Origin: Nemertoderma westbladi
Lineage: Eukaryota > Xenacoelomorpha > Nemertodermatida > Nemertodermatidae
Assembly (NCBI GenBank): GCA_032718475.1
Contig: JAUCBJ010008910.1
Span: 1-64,000 of the forward strand
Direction: 5' to 3'
DNA: 64,000 nt
How positions within the stretch are numbered: position 1 is the first letter of the stretch; every line of letters begins with the position of its first letter. Of this stretch, positions 10,646 through 21,545 are shown piece after piece. The notes under the pieces were generated by a model. That model was not told the origin of the DNA and did not search any database. It worked only from the letters and a program-made list of their open reading frames with translations. Made by a program: the position numbers and the translations under genes.

Positions 10646-12463
10646 TCAAACTAGTGCGGCGTAGGACCCAAAGGGAGTCTAATAAATATTGGCAGGATAA
10701 AATAGGCCGCATGTGCATCATACGACAGATTCTCACAATATAATTCCTAACAGCAATATGGGCGTACAGGGTATGTATTAACAGTTCCATTTGGGATGTC
10801 GTGCTCCAGATATGAAAAGGTCTATGTCTGACGGCAATTACAACATAAAACTAAGAAAGATCATAGTCGGCATGTCCTTTAGGGATATGGAATGTTAACT
10901 CTGGCTGTAATACATGGTTGTATATAAAATGCTGACTTGAGACAATTTTGTTCATGAATAACGAAGATTCTAGGCTCGTACGTGTCGGGCTACAAACTAA
11001 TATACAGCACACCACTTGGTTTGAAACAGAATGCTAATTGACCCCCAAAGTTTACCTCAATTGATGCAAATAACAATCAGTTCGGTAATACTAATATTAA
11101 TGGGTCGGCATAATCTCCATCTATATCACAAACAAATATTTACATAGGTTAATCTTTAAGTATAATATACACGTTCGTGGGGCCATCACGCAGGACGAGG
11201 CTCAGTTATTAGATACAGATTAAAATTGAGCAATTCTATCCCAAAATCGGTACTTAAGAAATTTAAATAAATAATTAAGAAAATTTATCCAAACTTTTAC
11301 TTTAAAAAAAACTTTCGCATTGGCAGCTTGGCATCGATGTCATAGAAGTCCACAGTCAAACTACTCAAAAAATTCAATGCATTCTTCAGTCCTCGGGTCT
11401 TGCTCATTGGTTAGTCCAGTTTGCCCGTAACGCTAGCACAGTAGAGATACCAAAAGTCGAGGTCGCCAACGACACTGCGACAGACAGATGCGGTGGCCTT
11501 TGGCCTAGATGGCGAGTTGTTTGAGTACCGGTACATGATATGGCTGAATAGTCGCGAATAACTGAATACTCTGAACTCTGCAACCTGGAAATGCTGGAAT
11601 GGCTGATGAAAGTGAAATAGGCCTACCACACGTTCCAAGGCAGCAAGGGAACATTATTAATTGCTGCATTGTACCGGTATTGCTGAATTTCAAACCCCCT
11701 GATATATCCTGCAGTCTCCTAGCAACCAGCTGATGCCAAGCCTAATAATTTTTGTGTAAATAAATTTATTATAACTGCAAGACAGTTACACAGATGCTGC
11801 ACGAAGACCCCACGCAAATTTAACTTGGAAAATTTCTAAACTTTTGCCAGACTACATATGTACCATTTGTGTACCGTTTGGATATATTTTATCGAGATTT
11901 GGCTGAGTTATTAACGTTTAAAATAGAACAACAGAGCAACAGACATACCGATTGAGTTAGTGGTACCTGTATGCTAAGCTCGCTTACTTTCGTCGCTCGC
12001 CCCACAAGTACAGCAGTAATCAGTCAGTCAAATATAGTCAACCAATATAACCAAGCCAAGGTAATTGACTATGATTCTCTGCATCCTGCCCTGATGTTAC
12101 TCAGCAAAACACAACAGGTATGCTCTGCGTCAGCAAAAGACAGAGTGAGATACTGGCCAGGGCGAACCTAGCAGTTCCTGGAAAAACGCCCTCTTATCTC
12201 ATTGCTGGTCAACAACCAATAAAAAGCCACCATCTTGCCATGTTTAATACAATATCATATATCAGCAATGTTGAATGACAAACTCTTATTCACTGGGCAT
12301 ACAGCCAGACACAGTCTATAGATAGTTGCTCAGATAGTCAGCAGGCTAGAAATTAACACATGAGCAGTCTAACAATCACAGTCGGGAGTCAAGCCAACTG
12401 ACTGTTGTCTCAGTTCACAATGTATACTGAAGAACACTCTATTGAAGTACAACAACGACGAGG
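10646..12463. other. non-coding part of copy A, with an empty retrotransposon target site
   Basis: No gene recognised; the open frames here (for example 11411-11693 on the minus strand and 11971-12171 on the plus strand) lack family features. At 11922-11929 lies aatagaac in an undisturbed context. The same site in copy B is occupied by a family 1 element flanked by aatagaac on both sides (28792-28799 and 50924-50931). The stretch 12051-12083 recurs inverted at 27573-27605. Confidence 0.7.
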
Positions 12464-13060
12464 ATGAGTGAATCCATTGGGAGATCCATGCGTGGTTCTG
12501 GAGGAGGAAGCAGTCTGTAGTGAACTCCATGACACAGGAATATCACTGTTTGGGAGGCAGCAATGGATCAGTATCAGGCTGTGACACAGGATCCATCGGA
12601 ATGAAACACTGGGTCAAACCGCGTCGAGGAAGATGGAGGGAACACGGCAGGAGGTACAGTCTACAGGGGGCTGTGGGAGGCGAGGGGACTGATGGAATGG
12701 CAACGGGTGGGCCCACTGTATGACGCCGTACGAGGAGGAACCCAGGGAGTCTACCAGCCGAGGAGAACGTTGAGACTACATCTCGAGCACGAGGCTACAA
12801 CGCCTCCAAGAAGCTCCTCTACAAAGCGAAGAGGACTTGGTAAGGTGGATCGAACGAAGCTTCTATATAAGGATGGTTTTTCCAATAAACATTTTGAGTG
12901 CTAAGCTCGATTTAGGCAATGGGAAGTGGCAGATGAGCAGGCGTGAGAGGTGGCTGTGGACTTATTTGAACTTCAACGATTAAATATTATAGCTTTTGAT
13001 AAAGTGTATATGGTGGAGATATGAATGAGGGGGATATAATTAATAGATAAAGCCAGTTCG
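12464..13060 (+). pseudogene. degenerate relative of the 9570-10645 gag-like gene (copy A)
   Basis: It starts with an ATG (MSES) at the position equivalent to 9570 and shows patchy similarity in several frames. WQRVGPLYDAV corresponds to MATVGPPVRRR. KVDRTKLLYKDGFSNKHFE corresponds to KIDQVKLKRRLGESNEHFN. ADEQ..EVAVDLFELQ corresponds to ADERARGVATELFELW. Stops and frameshifts interrupt it throughout. It confirms that the 9570 gene belongs to a dispersed family rather than being a single host gene. Confidence 0.6.
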
Positions 13061-13587
13061 GATGGTGTCGGCCTCAAGATAAATGCGGAGGACTAGATAT
13101 CATCTGTGGGGACGGCCAGTAGAATCAATAAAAAGCAGACATACTTTATCATCATTTGTCTATGATTGAGATTTAATGTGTATTTGAATGGATTAAAAAT
13201 CATTATCAATAGAAACCAAGATAAGAAATTATCAGAGCGCTCTGTAGCAGCCAATTACAGCCGATTTTCAAAATTGGCTTGCCACATTTACTTAAACCCA
13301 CCACATTGACATAGATTTTACGAAAAGAACACACCCTGCCATTCTATTCAGAGCACCTTGTTACCCACTATTCGATTGTTTCTAGCCAAACAGTTTTTCG
13401 CACACTAACAGTGGTGGCAAAAAATTTTTTTGTTAAGCCAGCATAGCAGCTATATGTGCACGTGCAGCTTCAATGCAGTGGGCTGATAGTTCTGCCTACT
13501 GAGCTATATAAACACAAATCAAAAGCAAATCGAGAAATATTATTACCAAAAACATTTAAGAATTCTTACAGTTGTCAATATAACACC
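13061..13587. other. spacer downstream of the transporter pseudogene
   Basis: AT-rich, no gene seen. It would include the 3' UTR of the transporter on the minus strand; I could not pick a unique polyadenylation signal. Confidence 0.4.
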
Positions 13588-14890
13588 TCACAAACATCTA
13601 AAAGTAGACACAGCCACCAGAGCTAAGATAAATGGCAACCCAAATAAACTGAGTAGCGAGCAAGCAAGTTCCATACCAAAGTAATCATTGAAGAATCCAC
13701 CTATAACAGGACCTATAATAGCTCCTATTGAGAATGCAATTCGAAGCATTTGTTGGAGAAGAGATCTGGTATCAACATTATCATGATAACCACAAACATT
13801 CACTGCCATTTGTGTCTGTGTTTCCAGGGCTGGAACGTGAAATAATCCACAACCTAATCCAAGGAGAGCACATCCAGTGATAGAAATGTTGAGATCATGA
13901 GGTAAACCCAATAGCTCAGTAGGGCCTATTAGTTGCATTGACACTGCTAGTAACGTTGCACCGAATATGGTTGGTAATATAGTCTTCAATTTCTCCATCA
14001 TTAAGGATATTATTAGACTAGTAGAAGTATCAATACTTGGAAATATAATATAAATACGACCAATATTGTACTGGTTGACATTGTAGTTGTGGTAAATGTA
14101 GGCAGCATAGTTCGCAACTGTGAAGGATGATAATGTTCTGGAACAAATATTCATAATAAATATAAGTGTAATTGTTGGATTCTTCAGAAGCCCAATATAA
14201 GTTGGTCTGTCATTCGATTCACATCTGTCGTAAATATAACGTGGCGACTCCATCCAGCAGTAAAGTAGAATAATAAGAAACATCAAACCCGATATTATAA
14301 ATGGGAACTCAAAACCCAATGAAGCGAAAATGGATGAGCCAAAAACTGGTGCAACCATAAATCCTACAGCGCCACAAACAATAGATAAACTAGCTAATAA
14401 AGTTCTTTGTGCAGGCCACAATTCCATCAATAGACTGTATGAATACATATACACTGATGTTGAGTCCAATTGCCTCAATTATGCGCAGAGAAAAACAAGC
14501 GAATATATATAACCCATTGTTGTTGTTTGGGATATATTCTACAAACCCAAATGCCAATTGGGAGACAGCCCCAATAATTCCAAATAGGCCCAAAGAGATA
14601 CGAATTCCCCAATTGTTGATAGAATGAGGGCAACTAATGTATATTATAAGTCTGACCATAGCAAACATTGCCAATAATGCACCAATCAGAGTCTTCGACC
14701 AACCACGCTCTTCTACAACAATTGGAAAGAATGTTTCCAGTAGATTCTGACACCAACCTGGTATCATTTGATACATCAGCAACATGGCCACCAACATGTA
14801 AAGTCTCCAGCCCTTTCGATGACTATTCTGGTTAGTAATAATTTTATTTGTTTCATCATAAGGTATAACGGAAGCTGCTCCTTCTGACAT
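13588..14890 (-). pseudogene. SLC18B1-like MFS transporter, frameshifted copy in duplication A
   Basis: Nearly identical to the intact copy at 52576-53877. The frame from the ATG at 14890 (MSEGAAS) is open until a frameshift near 14440-14460. There agtgtatatgtattcat replaces the agtgttatatattcat of copy B; the change adds one net base at LNIS-V-IYSYS. The rest of the protein continues in another frame to the stop at 13588 (TFRCL end). All other family landmarks are kept (GWCQNLLETFFPIVVEERGW, ELWPAQRTLLASLS, GPVIGGFFNDYFGMELA), so inactivation is recent. A sequencing error at this one point cannot be excluded. Confidence 0.8.
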
Positions 14891-15166
14891 CTTGTAGACC
14901 AACTTCTAATTGATTATTAATATTGCAGAGCTACTTCAAATTGATTAATTTATTTTATATTAATTAATATGATTATCTTAATAGCCCATGTATTGCTAGT
15001 TATATCGAAATTGAATGTATGCCTACACGCTATCATGCTATATACTGACAACCACAGTCGATAATCATTATAAACCTTGATATTCCTTACCAGCGTAGTA
15101 TCTATTGTGTTAATGTTGCAGCAACGCCTTAACATAAGCCGTTGTTTTGTATTACTATCTCAAAGA

Positions 15167-15232
15167 AATGCAAAGAAATTGCACTTAGAATAATAGATAT
15201 ATCTATTATTCTAAGTGCAATTTCTTTGCATT
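15167..15232. repeat. 66-bp perfect palindrome (copy A)
   Basis: The sequence reads the same on both strands across 66 bp with no spacer, centred at 15199/15200 on tagatatatcta; the arms begin aatgcaaagaaattgcactt. It is conserved without change at 54154-54219 in copy B. Such a palindrome could extrude as a cruciform. Confidence 0.95.
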
Positions 15233-15971
15233 GTGGCTTTCGATTTGTTATGGCTGCAATGTCTACGCTAAAGGCTCACCTAACTGGATATCCACTGGGA
15301 AGCAGAACCTCAAAATTCTGCCAATCACCTTTCTTCTTATTGATGATGGGCTGTTTTCTGAGAAAGAAATTCATTTAACACTATTTGACCCCGGGCTATT
15401 TTTCCTACGTAATTGGTGCGGGGGAGTGCCATTTAGAAATTTTTTAGTTTTCTTCATATCTTGGCTGAATAATTACAATTTTTAAGATATAATGGTTTTC
15501 AAAGAGCTGAAAAATATTACACAATAAATATTATCTGGTAAAGTATAACCATATATATTTTGTGATGCTATTCTGGTGGGACGAAAAATACGAAAATTAA
15601 AAACTGAAAATTGTTGTTTTCTATTCATGTGTTTCAGGGTCTTTATCCCCCTAAAATAAACACAAAAAATATTTTAGATATTTCATTCATTCCCATTCTT
15701 TTCACTAACATTTAAATTTCCCGCGAACACTAATAATTCGATAAATTCTTCACTCCATCACCTAAAATACCAGACATTCGTACTCATTCATTCTTATGAA
15801 TGAATGTCAAAAATTGATTATACGGGTTTTAGGTCGCTGATCACGATTGCACTTGTTTAAAAAATTTTATTGTAGTCCTCTAACTGTCAAAATTGTTATA
15901 AATTTGTGCTACACTAATTGTATTGGATGCCACATTGATACATATTCAAAAATACCATATTCAATGAGCTG
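15233..15971. other. intergenic, no gene recognised
   Basis: AT-rich spacer between the palindrome and the retrotransposon. It contains a short inverted motif attcattcttatgaatgaat (about 15786-15805). No coding signal. Confidence 0.45.
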
Positions 15972-15998
15972 CGATATATTTGAGTGTCATTCGTGTTC

Positions 15999-18900
15999 TA
16001 CTACTACTACTACTACTAGGATCGGCATGCTGCATTGCAGCTGCATTTTTAAGAATGCTGTGCCGGCTTGTCAACAAAATTGCACCGCCACAACTCCCTA
16101 TCACCCATGACATTTGCTAGATCATCCGCATCTTTAAGGCCAGTGTCCTTTAAGATGCGTCTCAAGAAAGTCATGGGCTGTCCACCATGCTTATTCACTC
16201 CATGAGGCTGCCAAAGTACAAGATTATGCACTGGCTGGTCCTCACGGCGAAAGCAATGTCCTGCAAAGCGGAGGCGATTTTGTTCTAGTGTCAAGCTTGG
16301 GGGAACCAATGAGACACCTCCAATGTTATATAGTGTCTGGTTGGAGATGTGTGCATTGTACTTGACACAATGAACCCGGCGTAGCATTCTTGTGAATGTG
16401 CCATCCAGAGATTTGGTGTCCTCAGCAGTTAGAGCCCAGCATGGACTCCCGTAGAGGAGTACTGGAACTACTGCTGCTCTAAATAATCGGACCTTAAGTT
16501 TCCGATTAATTCTCGGTGACTTCCAAATCCTGGAAAGCCTATTCAAGGCTGCCCATGCCTTTCCCTTACGTATTCGAAGGTCCTCACCTGACTTCCGGAT
16601 CCATGATCCCAGGTAACAGAAGTCGTCCACATGCTCAAGCATACCATCCTTTGAGCTTATGCTCATCCGATCAGAGACTTGCTGAGGACTTTCAAAGTTA
16701 ACTGTCAGAATTTTGGTCTTTCTGGAGTTAATAAAAAGACCAACACTAGAAGCAGCATGTTCTAATGAGCTGAGGAGCCGTTGGGCTCCCTCTAATGATT
16801 CTGAGAGTACTCCTAAGTCATCAGCAAAGTCTAGATCAGTTAGGTACTTGGCAGGATTTCCTCGACTTCTGGAGCCAGTAGGTGGAGTTATCATCACCCC
16901 ATCATCATTATAATGATCTAAGGACATGCGTAGAACATAGTCAACCACAATAATGAACAAGAATGGTGCAAGTGTGTCTCCTTGGAGGACGCCCCATAAC
17001 ACTTCAAATGGTTCTGTGTCACCGTCAACAGTAGACACAAATGTTGTCGAACCATCGTATACTGATCTGATTGCTGCAATAATTTCATCAGGAATTCCAT
17101 ATAATGAAAGTATGCTGAACATACGTGAGCGAGAGACTGAATCAAAGGCCTTGAAGAAGTCAACAAAGATAACAGCCAGATGCCTGTCTTTCTTTTTTGA
17201 TAACTCTTCAATTATCCTTCTAAGTGCCAAAATGGGCTCCATGGTCCCACGACCTTTACGGAACCCATTCTGATTTCCACGGAGCAGTCTCTCAATGGGA
17301 TCCCTGATGCGATTTAATAGAATCCTATTGTATAGCTTTGCAGCAATCGAGATCAATGAGATTCCCCGAAAAGAACCATAGAGTGTTAGGTTGCCCTTCT
17401 TGGGAACTGGCACCAACTTATTTGTTTTCATTTCTTGTGGGACTCTTGTTGTTCGGTACATGTCTACTATGATGGGATAGATGAGCTTTAAACACTCAGG
17501 TATTTTAAAGACCTCAGGGGGAACACCATCTACTCCACTGGCACGATTGGTCTTAATGCTCTTTGCAGCAGCCTTCACTTCTGCAAAGGAGATATCGCCA
17601 ATGGGAATATCTGGGAGTACAGACTCAGACACTTTTACTTCTATAAAGTTATCAGGCAATACCCTGTCATTATTGAGGAGCTTTTCAAAGTGGGCTTTCC
17701 AACCATTGAGGCGATCGGCTGGTGATTCAGCCTTAACCTTGGTGGTTGGTTGGCTTTTCCGCCCAGTAAGCAGATTGATCGATTTCCATGCCTGGGACGA
17801 TTGCCTGCTGTCGTCAGCATCATTGATGGCATCAACCTGTTGGTTTATTAGCTCCTGTAGATTAGCAGAGTACTGCCTGTTCAGGGACTTAGATGCAGCC
17901 TTAACTGCATTCTTGGCCGCTGTAGTCTGTTTGAGTCGGGACTCTTTCTGCGCCTTATGAAGGTCATTTCGGCACTTCTGAATTTTGTTGTCAGTCCAGG
18001 GGGCCCTTTTCCTGTTTCGAGGGTATACAGGAACTGTTTCTGCAGCTGCTAGCTTAACTGCTTCTGTAAAGGCAGTATAGCCCTCACAGTGATCTGCCGC
18101 CTCAGAGGCAAGAGCCTCATACCTGTTGCTCAGCTGTAGTGTGAAGCTGGATCTCACACTTGGCTGTTGCAACAGAGAGGACCAGTCATGCCGCGGCAAG
18201 GCAGATTTCGTTGTTCTGCTAGCACGCAGACTAAGTCTTACCTTGGCCACAATAAGGCGGTGATCACTGGAGAAGGGTCGAAGTGTAAATGCATTACAGT
18301 CTTGTATAGAGCTCCTGTATTTCCTACGAAACAGAATATGGTCTATCTGGGACTTGTGACCACTGGGTCCACTATGAGTCCATAGCTTTCCAGTTCGCTT
18401 CTTGAACTGGGTTCCAGCCGAAAACAATCCATTTCCAGAGATAAAATCCTGAAGATGGACAGAATTTCGGTTAACACTATTGCTATAGACCCAGGGCGAT
18501 GTAGGTGATTGATGCAGACTTGCATTAAAGTCTCCCAGGAATGTTAAGAATGCATGCTGATCCACTCCATCAGTAGCTGCTTGTAGATTGTGGTAGAAAT
18601 TTTCCACCTCCTCTACAGGGGCAACACTAGTTGGAGAGTAGCACACAATCAGAACCACCTTAGGAAACTTCTTAGCCAGTCTTCCAGAACATGAGAAGTG
18701 GCAACGGATGATGCGGTTAGAGATTTGGTCTATTTTGTCCAATGCTGCATGTGCAGTTGGATTCATCAATAGACCAATTCCACCATTGCCACTATCATCT
18801 GCTGACGCGAGGGCGAGTCGCCAACCGCCCCCCATGTCCTTAATCAGAACCTCATCAGTCTGTCCAGTCTGCATTCGGTGCTCTTGAACACCCACTGCGC

Positions 18901-19762
18901 TAAGAGAAAGCTTATCTGCCAAGGCAGTCAGCTCACCTTGTCGCATTGGGGACCCGAGTGTTAGGGTGTTTACTGAGGCTAGTCTTGTGACTTGCCTCAG
19001 ATTCACCAATGGCTTTGTTGGTCGGGGTGGAACATGAGAGTAGCCTCCAACTCCAGAATCCCTCTCCCCATCACAATCTGGCCTTCCTGGTGACCCAGGG
19101 TTTGGGCCAGAAAGGTCATCAGGAAAGGGGCTCAAAGAATTGTTGGCAGCTCTCTCTCCAGTAGGGGGTGAGACAGGCAGCCGGTCAGGAGTTAACTGAC
19201 GCCTGTGAGGCCGATTGTGTCCGGTAATTCCACTGGCCTCTAGTGGCCGGACCTCCGCATTGCTAATGTAATCCATAGTGGGGGTTGGGGGGTGCTTTTT
19301 TGCCGAGTCAGCTCTCGGGGCAAATACCACACCCTGGTTTGCCATTCCACAGGGTGGGTGTCGCAATGGAGTCAGATATGAGGCCCATCACCCATATCTA
19401 CTCTGGCGCACATGACCCACCATTGGCTGTTGCAGCTCATCTGCTGGGTCATGCCCTGTACCCTTGCTGCCAGGTGCAGGTCGCAGTGAAGTGCTCTCAG
19501 AGTGGACATGAGAACACTCTACTCCTGACCAGCCATTGGTAGATCACCATCTGCCTGGTCAGGCCATATACCCCTGCAGCCAAGTATATGGGTCCTTAAT
19601 CCAGGACCAAGGGCGTCCTTATTCCAGAACGAAGGGGGTCCTAGTTACAGGTCCAGATTTGCCCTAGTAAGAGGGTCTATGCAGCTACAGGTGGCACCTC
19701 CTTTATGCTACATGGAGGTGGCAAGTTTTCTTGATCAATGACCTAGAATACCTGACCTGACC
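15999..19762 (-). mobile_element. complete non-LTR retrotransposon, family 1 (RTE-like), with TSD
   Basis: A 3.76-kb insertion flanked by a 27-bp target duplication (15972-15998 and 19763-19789). The unoccupied site is preserved at 54959-54985 in copy B, which proves the boundaries. The element is on the minus strand: a 5' UTR of about 0.4 kb, one ORF with endonuclease and reverse transcriptase, a 3' UTR of only about 40 bp containing tgcagctgca, and a (TAG)n tail at 15999-16018. A single ORF, a very short 3' UTR and a trinucleotide tail fit the RTE-like group; the exact clade is not certain. Other copies here: 2944-3950, 7157-8261, and 28800-29959 plus 50287-50923. Confidence 0.95.
16049..19345 (-). 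CDS. endonuclease-reverse transcriptase of family 1 retrotransposon
   Basis: A 1098-residue uninterrupted protein. The start is the first in-frame ATG, 19345 (MANQGVV); the frame is open slightly upstream without ATG. After a proline-rich N-terminal tail of about 110 residues comes an APE-like endonuclease (about 125-370) with VGVQEHR, FLGDFNASL, and a terminal SDHRLIVAK holding the catalytic Asp-His pair. A basic linker follows (KESRLKQTTAAKNAVKAASK). The reverse transcriptase (about 580-880) shows ASGVDGVPPEV, NQNGFRKGRGTMEPIL, VDFFKAFDSV, GVLQGDTLAPFLF and FADD near residue 840. The C-terminal domain ends RELWRCNFVDKPAQHS. The protein would nick target DNA and prime reverse transcription of its own RNA in the nucleus. 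No disabling change was seen, so the copy may be active or recently active. Confidence 0.93.
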   Translation of the reverse strand: MANQGVVFAPRADSAKKHPPTPTMDYISNAEVRPLEASGITGHNRPHRRQLTPDRLPVSPPTGERAANNSLSPFPDDLSGPNPGSPGRPDCDGERDSGVGGYSHVPPRPTKPLVNLRQVTRLASVNTLTLGSPMRQGELTALADKLSLSAVGVQEHRMQTGQTDEVLIKDMGGGWRLALASADDSGNGGIGLLMNPTAHAALDKIDQISNRIIRCHFSCSGRLAKKFPKVVLIVCYSPTSVAPVEEVENFYHNLQAATDGVDQHAFLTFLGDFNASLHQSPTSPWVYSNSVNRNSVHLQDFISGNGLFSAGTQFKKRTGKLWTHSGPSGHKSQIDHILFRRKYRSSIQDCNAFTLRPFSSDHRLIVAKVRLSLRASRTTKSALPRHDWSSLLQQPSVRSSFTLQLSNRYEALASEAADHCEGYTAFTEAVKLAAAETVPVYPRNRKRAPWTDNKIQKCRNDLHKAQKESRLKQTTAAKNAVKAASKSLNRQYSANLQELINQQVDAINDADDSRQSSQAWKSINLLTGRKSQPTTKVKAESPADRLNGWKAHFEKLLNNDRVLPDNFIEVKVSESVLPDIPIGDISFAEVKAAAKSIKTNRASGVDGVPPEVFKIPECLKLIYPIIVDMYRTTRVPQEMKTNKLVPVPKKGNLTLYGSFRGISLISIAAKLYNRILLNRIRDPIERLLRGNQNGFRKGRGTMEPILALRRIIEELSKKKDRHLAVIFVDFFKAFDSVSRSRMFSILSLYGIPDEIIAAIRSVYDGSTTFVSTVDGDTEPFEVLWGVLQGDTLAPFLFIIVVDYVLRMSLDHYNDDGVMITPPTGSRSRGNPAKYLTDLDFADDLGVLSESLEGAQRLLSSLEHAASSVGLFINSRKTKILTVNFESPQQVSDRMSISSKDGMLEHVDDFCYLGSWIRKSGEDLRIRKGKAWAALNRLSRIWKSPRINRKLKVRLFRAAVVPVLLYGSPCWALTAEDTKSLDGTFTRMLRRVHCVKYNAHISNQTLYNIGGVSLVPPSLTLEQNRLRFAGHCFRREDQPVHNLVLWQPHGVNKHGGQPMTFLRRILKDTGLKDADDLANVMGDRELWRCNFVDKPAQHS

Positions 19763-19789
19763 CGATATATTTGAGTGTCATTCGTGTTC

Positions 19790-21106
19790 AGCATGACCAA
19801 ACCCATAATGTCATAAAATCAGGTTGATTTTTCATGAGAATATTTGCACTATTTTTTTTTCGTGCCCCTAGGTGCACTTATCAAAATTATCAGAATTTTT
19901 CTCGAATGTTATATTTGAGTTCCATAATCGCAATCAGCATTCAAAAAACCTCTACATACTGAAAATTTATTTTTTTTGGCAGCCATTTAAAACTTTCAAA
20001 TATTTCACCACGAAAAATATAGGTGCCAGAATGGTGCTAGAATGGTCAGAAACCATGAAAACTAACAACGCTATTTAATAGAAATGTCACGAAATCTAGG
20101 TTTTTACAACAAATCTGGCTCAAAGATACAGCAGGTGAATTACAACAAAATTTATAAAATGAAACAGGCACGGAGGCCAAATAGATCCCAAAAGTTTCGT
20201 GGAATGAACAAGTAGGATGCCTTTCAATTACTTTGAAGTCTTTACACATCTCGCGCCTGTCAGACAGCCAATGCAATGTGGGCTCTCTATTGAGTTTCAT
20301 GATGTGTTTATGCGGTTTGTAAAGTTTTGTAAGTCTTGGTTTGTATACAATGAACTACCATTTATTGTTTGCTGCCAAGTCCTGTTGTTGTGTAATGCGT
20401 TGGTCATCCATCAGGTGATCCATCATATTACACCCCACAAGTGATGCGAGAACAAATATGCATGCATGTTAAAATCAAGAATGTTGAGAAAACAAACCGA
20501 ACTGTCTATGTGGAAGATATGGATATGAGCCCATGCAACCTTCTAAAGAACAAGTCAGTTTTACGGCCTCAGTAATCGAACATATGGAACTAGCAGTAGG
20601 CGCAGGGACCATCTGTTCAATGACCTGTTTGCTGAACTGAACCCCTGCATACGCATCTGAAACTTCAAATTTTCGAAAGTTGAATGCCTTTTACTTTGCG
20701 TTTTTCTACGATATTCCGCTGAACGTCATAAAATCGGAATTATACATTTTAAAAGGGAATAGCACAACAGTGAATCGAAGTGGATAAAGATTGTTTGATA
20801 GATGCTTTTTAATCAACCTGGAACACATGTTATGTCCACAACAGTACAAGTTTCTGCTGATTGACCAAGAATAAATTATTTTTCATGCTTTGTTCATTCA
20901 TTCTCTCATATAATATATTTCTTTGTACTGCATAAACCCTAATCAACAGGATTTCAATTTCATTTGATTCCTATATGGCAGGGAGATAGAGTGAATTTCT
21001 AACTCCCAGGTTTGATCACTAACTCCAATTCTTTTTGTATTCCACCAGCCAGTAGAAGCTAAGTTCCCAAATCCCTGGTGGGACATGGTGGTGTACTTGA
21101 GCAAGT
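19790..21106. other. non-coding part of copy A, no gene recognised
   Basis: Continues the pre-insertion sequence; 54986-56289 in copy B is the same. Overlapping short frames on both strands (around 20046-20444) have no family features, and the two copies carry scattered differences with no visible coding bias. Confidence 0.5.
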
Positions 21107-21530
21107 GGCTTACATCACCACCCTGGAGAAGTACATAAAGGATGTAATTGTAGCAATTACAACTTAACTGCTGCCATCAAGACTTACTGGCAAACTGTAA
21201 ATGATGTACCTGTATGGTAAAGTTGTGCATTGAGGTCAGCCCTACAAGGAAAATATATGACAAGATGCTTCAAGAAACAGAGGGCTTTTCATTCACTACA
21301 CCTGCCGAACCTCAGAGAAGCATTAAAAGCATGCCCAATCAAATAGCATGTGGGTCTGATTAAATCCCTCAGAGGTATAGAAAACAGGAGCACTGAACAG
21401 ACCATTATTGAATGTTTGCAAACATATGTTGTAATGGAAGCTATTAACTAAAGCCTCTCCACAAGAAAGGAGACCCCATTGAACCAACAAACTATCCTAG
21501 TATTGGTCTCCTTGTAGTTGCTGCCGAAAC
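21107..21530 (+). pseudogene. degenerate fragment of family 2 retrotransposon (copy A)
   Basis: Matches about 25120-25620 of the element at 24692-26862 with many indels. Recognisable pieces include the strings corresponding to TYLANCK/TWQTVNEV, PTRKIYDK, QRSIKSMP and KPLHKKGDP. It covers the linker and N-terminal RT only. The same relic is in copy B (56290-56725), so it predates the duplication. Confidence 0.75.
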
Positions 21531-21545
21531 ATGGGTCCTACTAAT

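Larger units (their letters stand above)
10757..21545. repeat. segmental duplication, copy A
   Basis: This block is collinear with copy B (27627-28799 plus 50924-56738). Apart from the retrotransposon insertions, the two copies are nearly identical by eye (a few differences per 100 bp). Homology begins at tatgggcgtacagggtatgt (10757; 27627) and ends near cctactaatcttccagaa (about 21545; about 56738). I see no terminal inverted repeats or LTRs at the ends, so it does not look like one mobile element. A collapsed or alternative-haplotype assembly artefact is possible. Confidence 0.85.
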
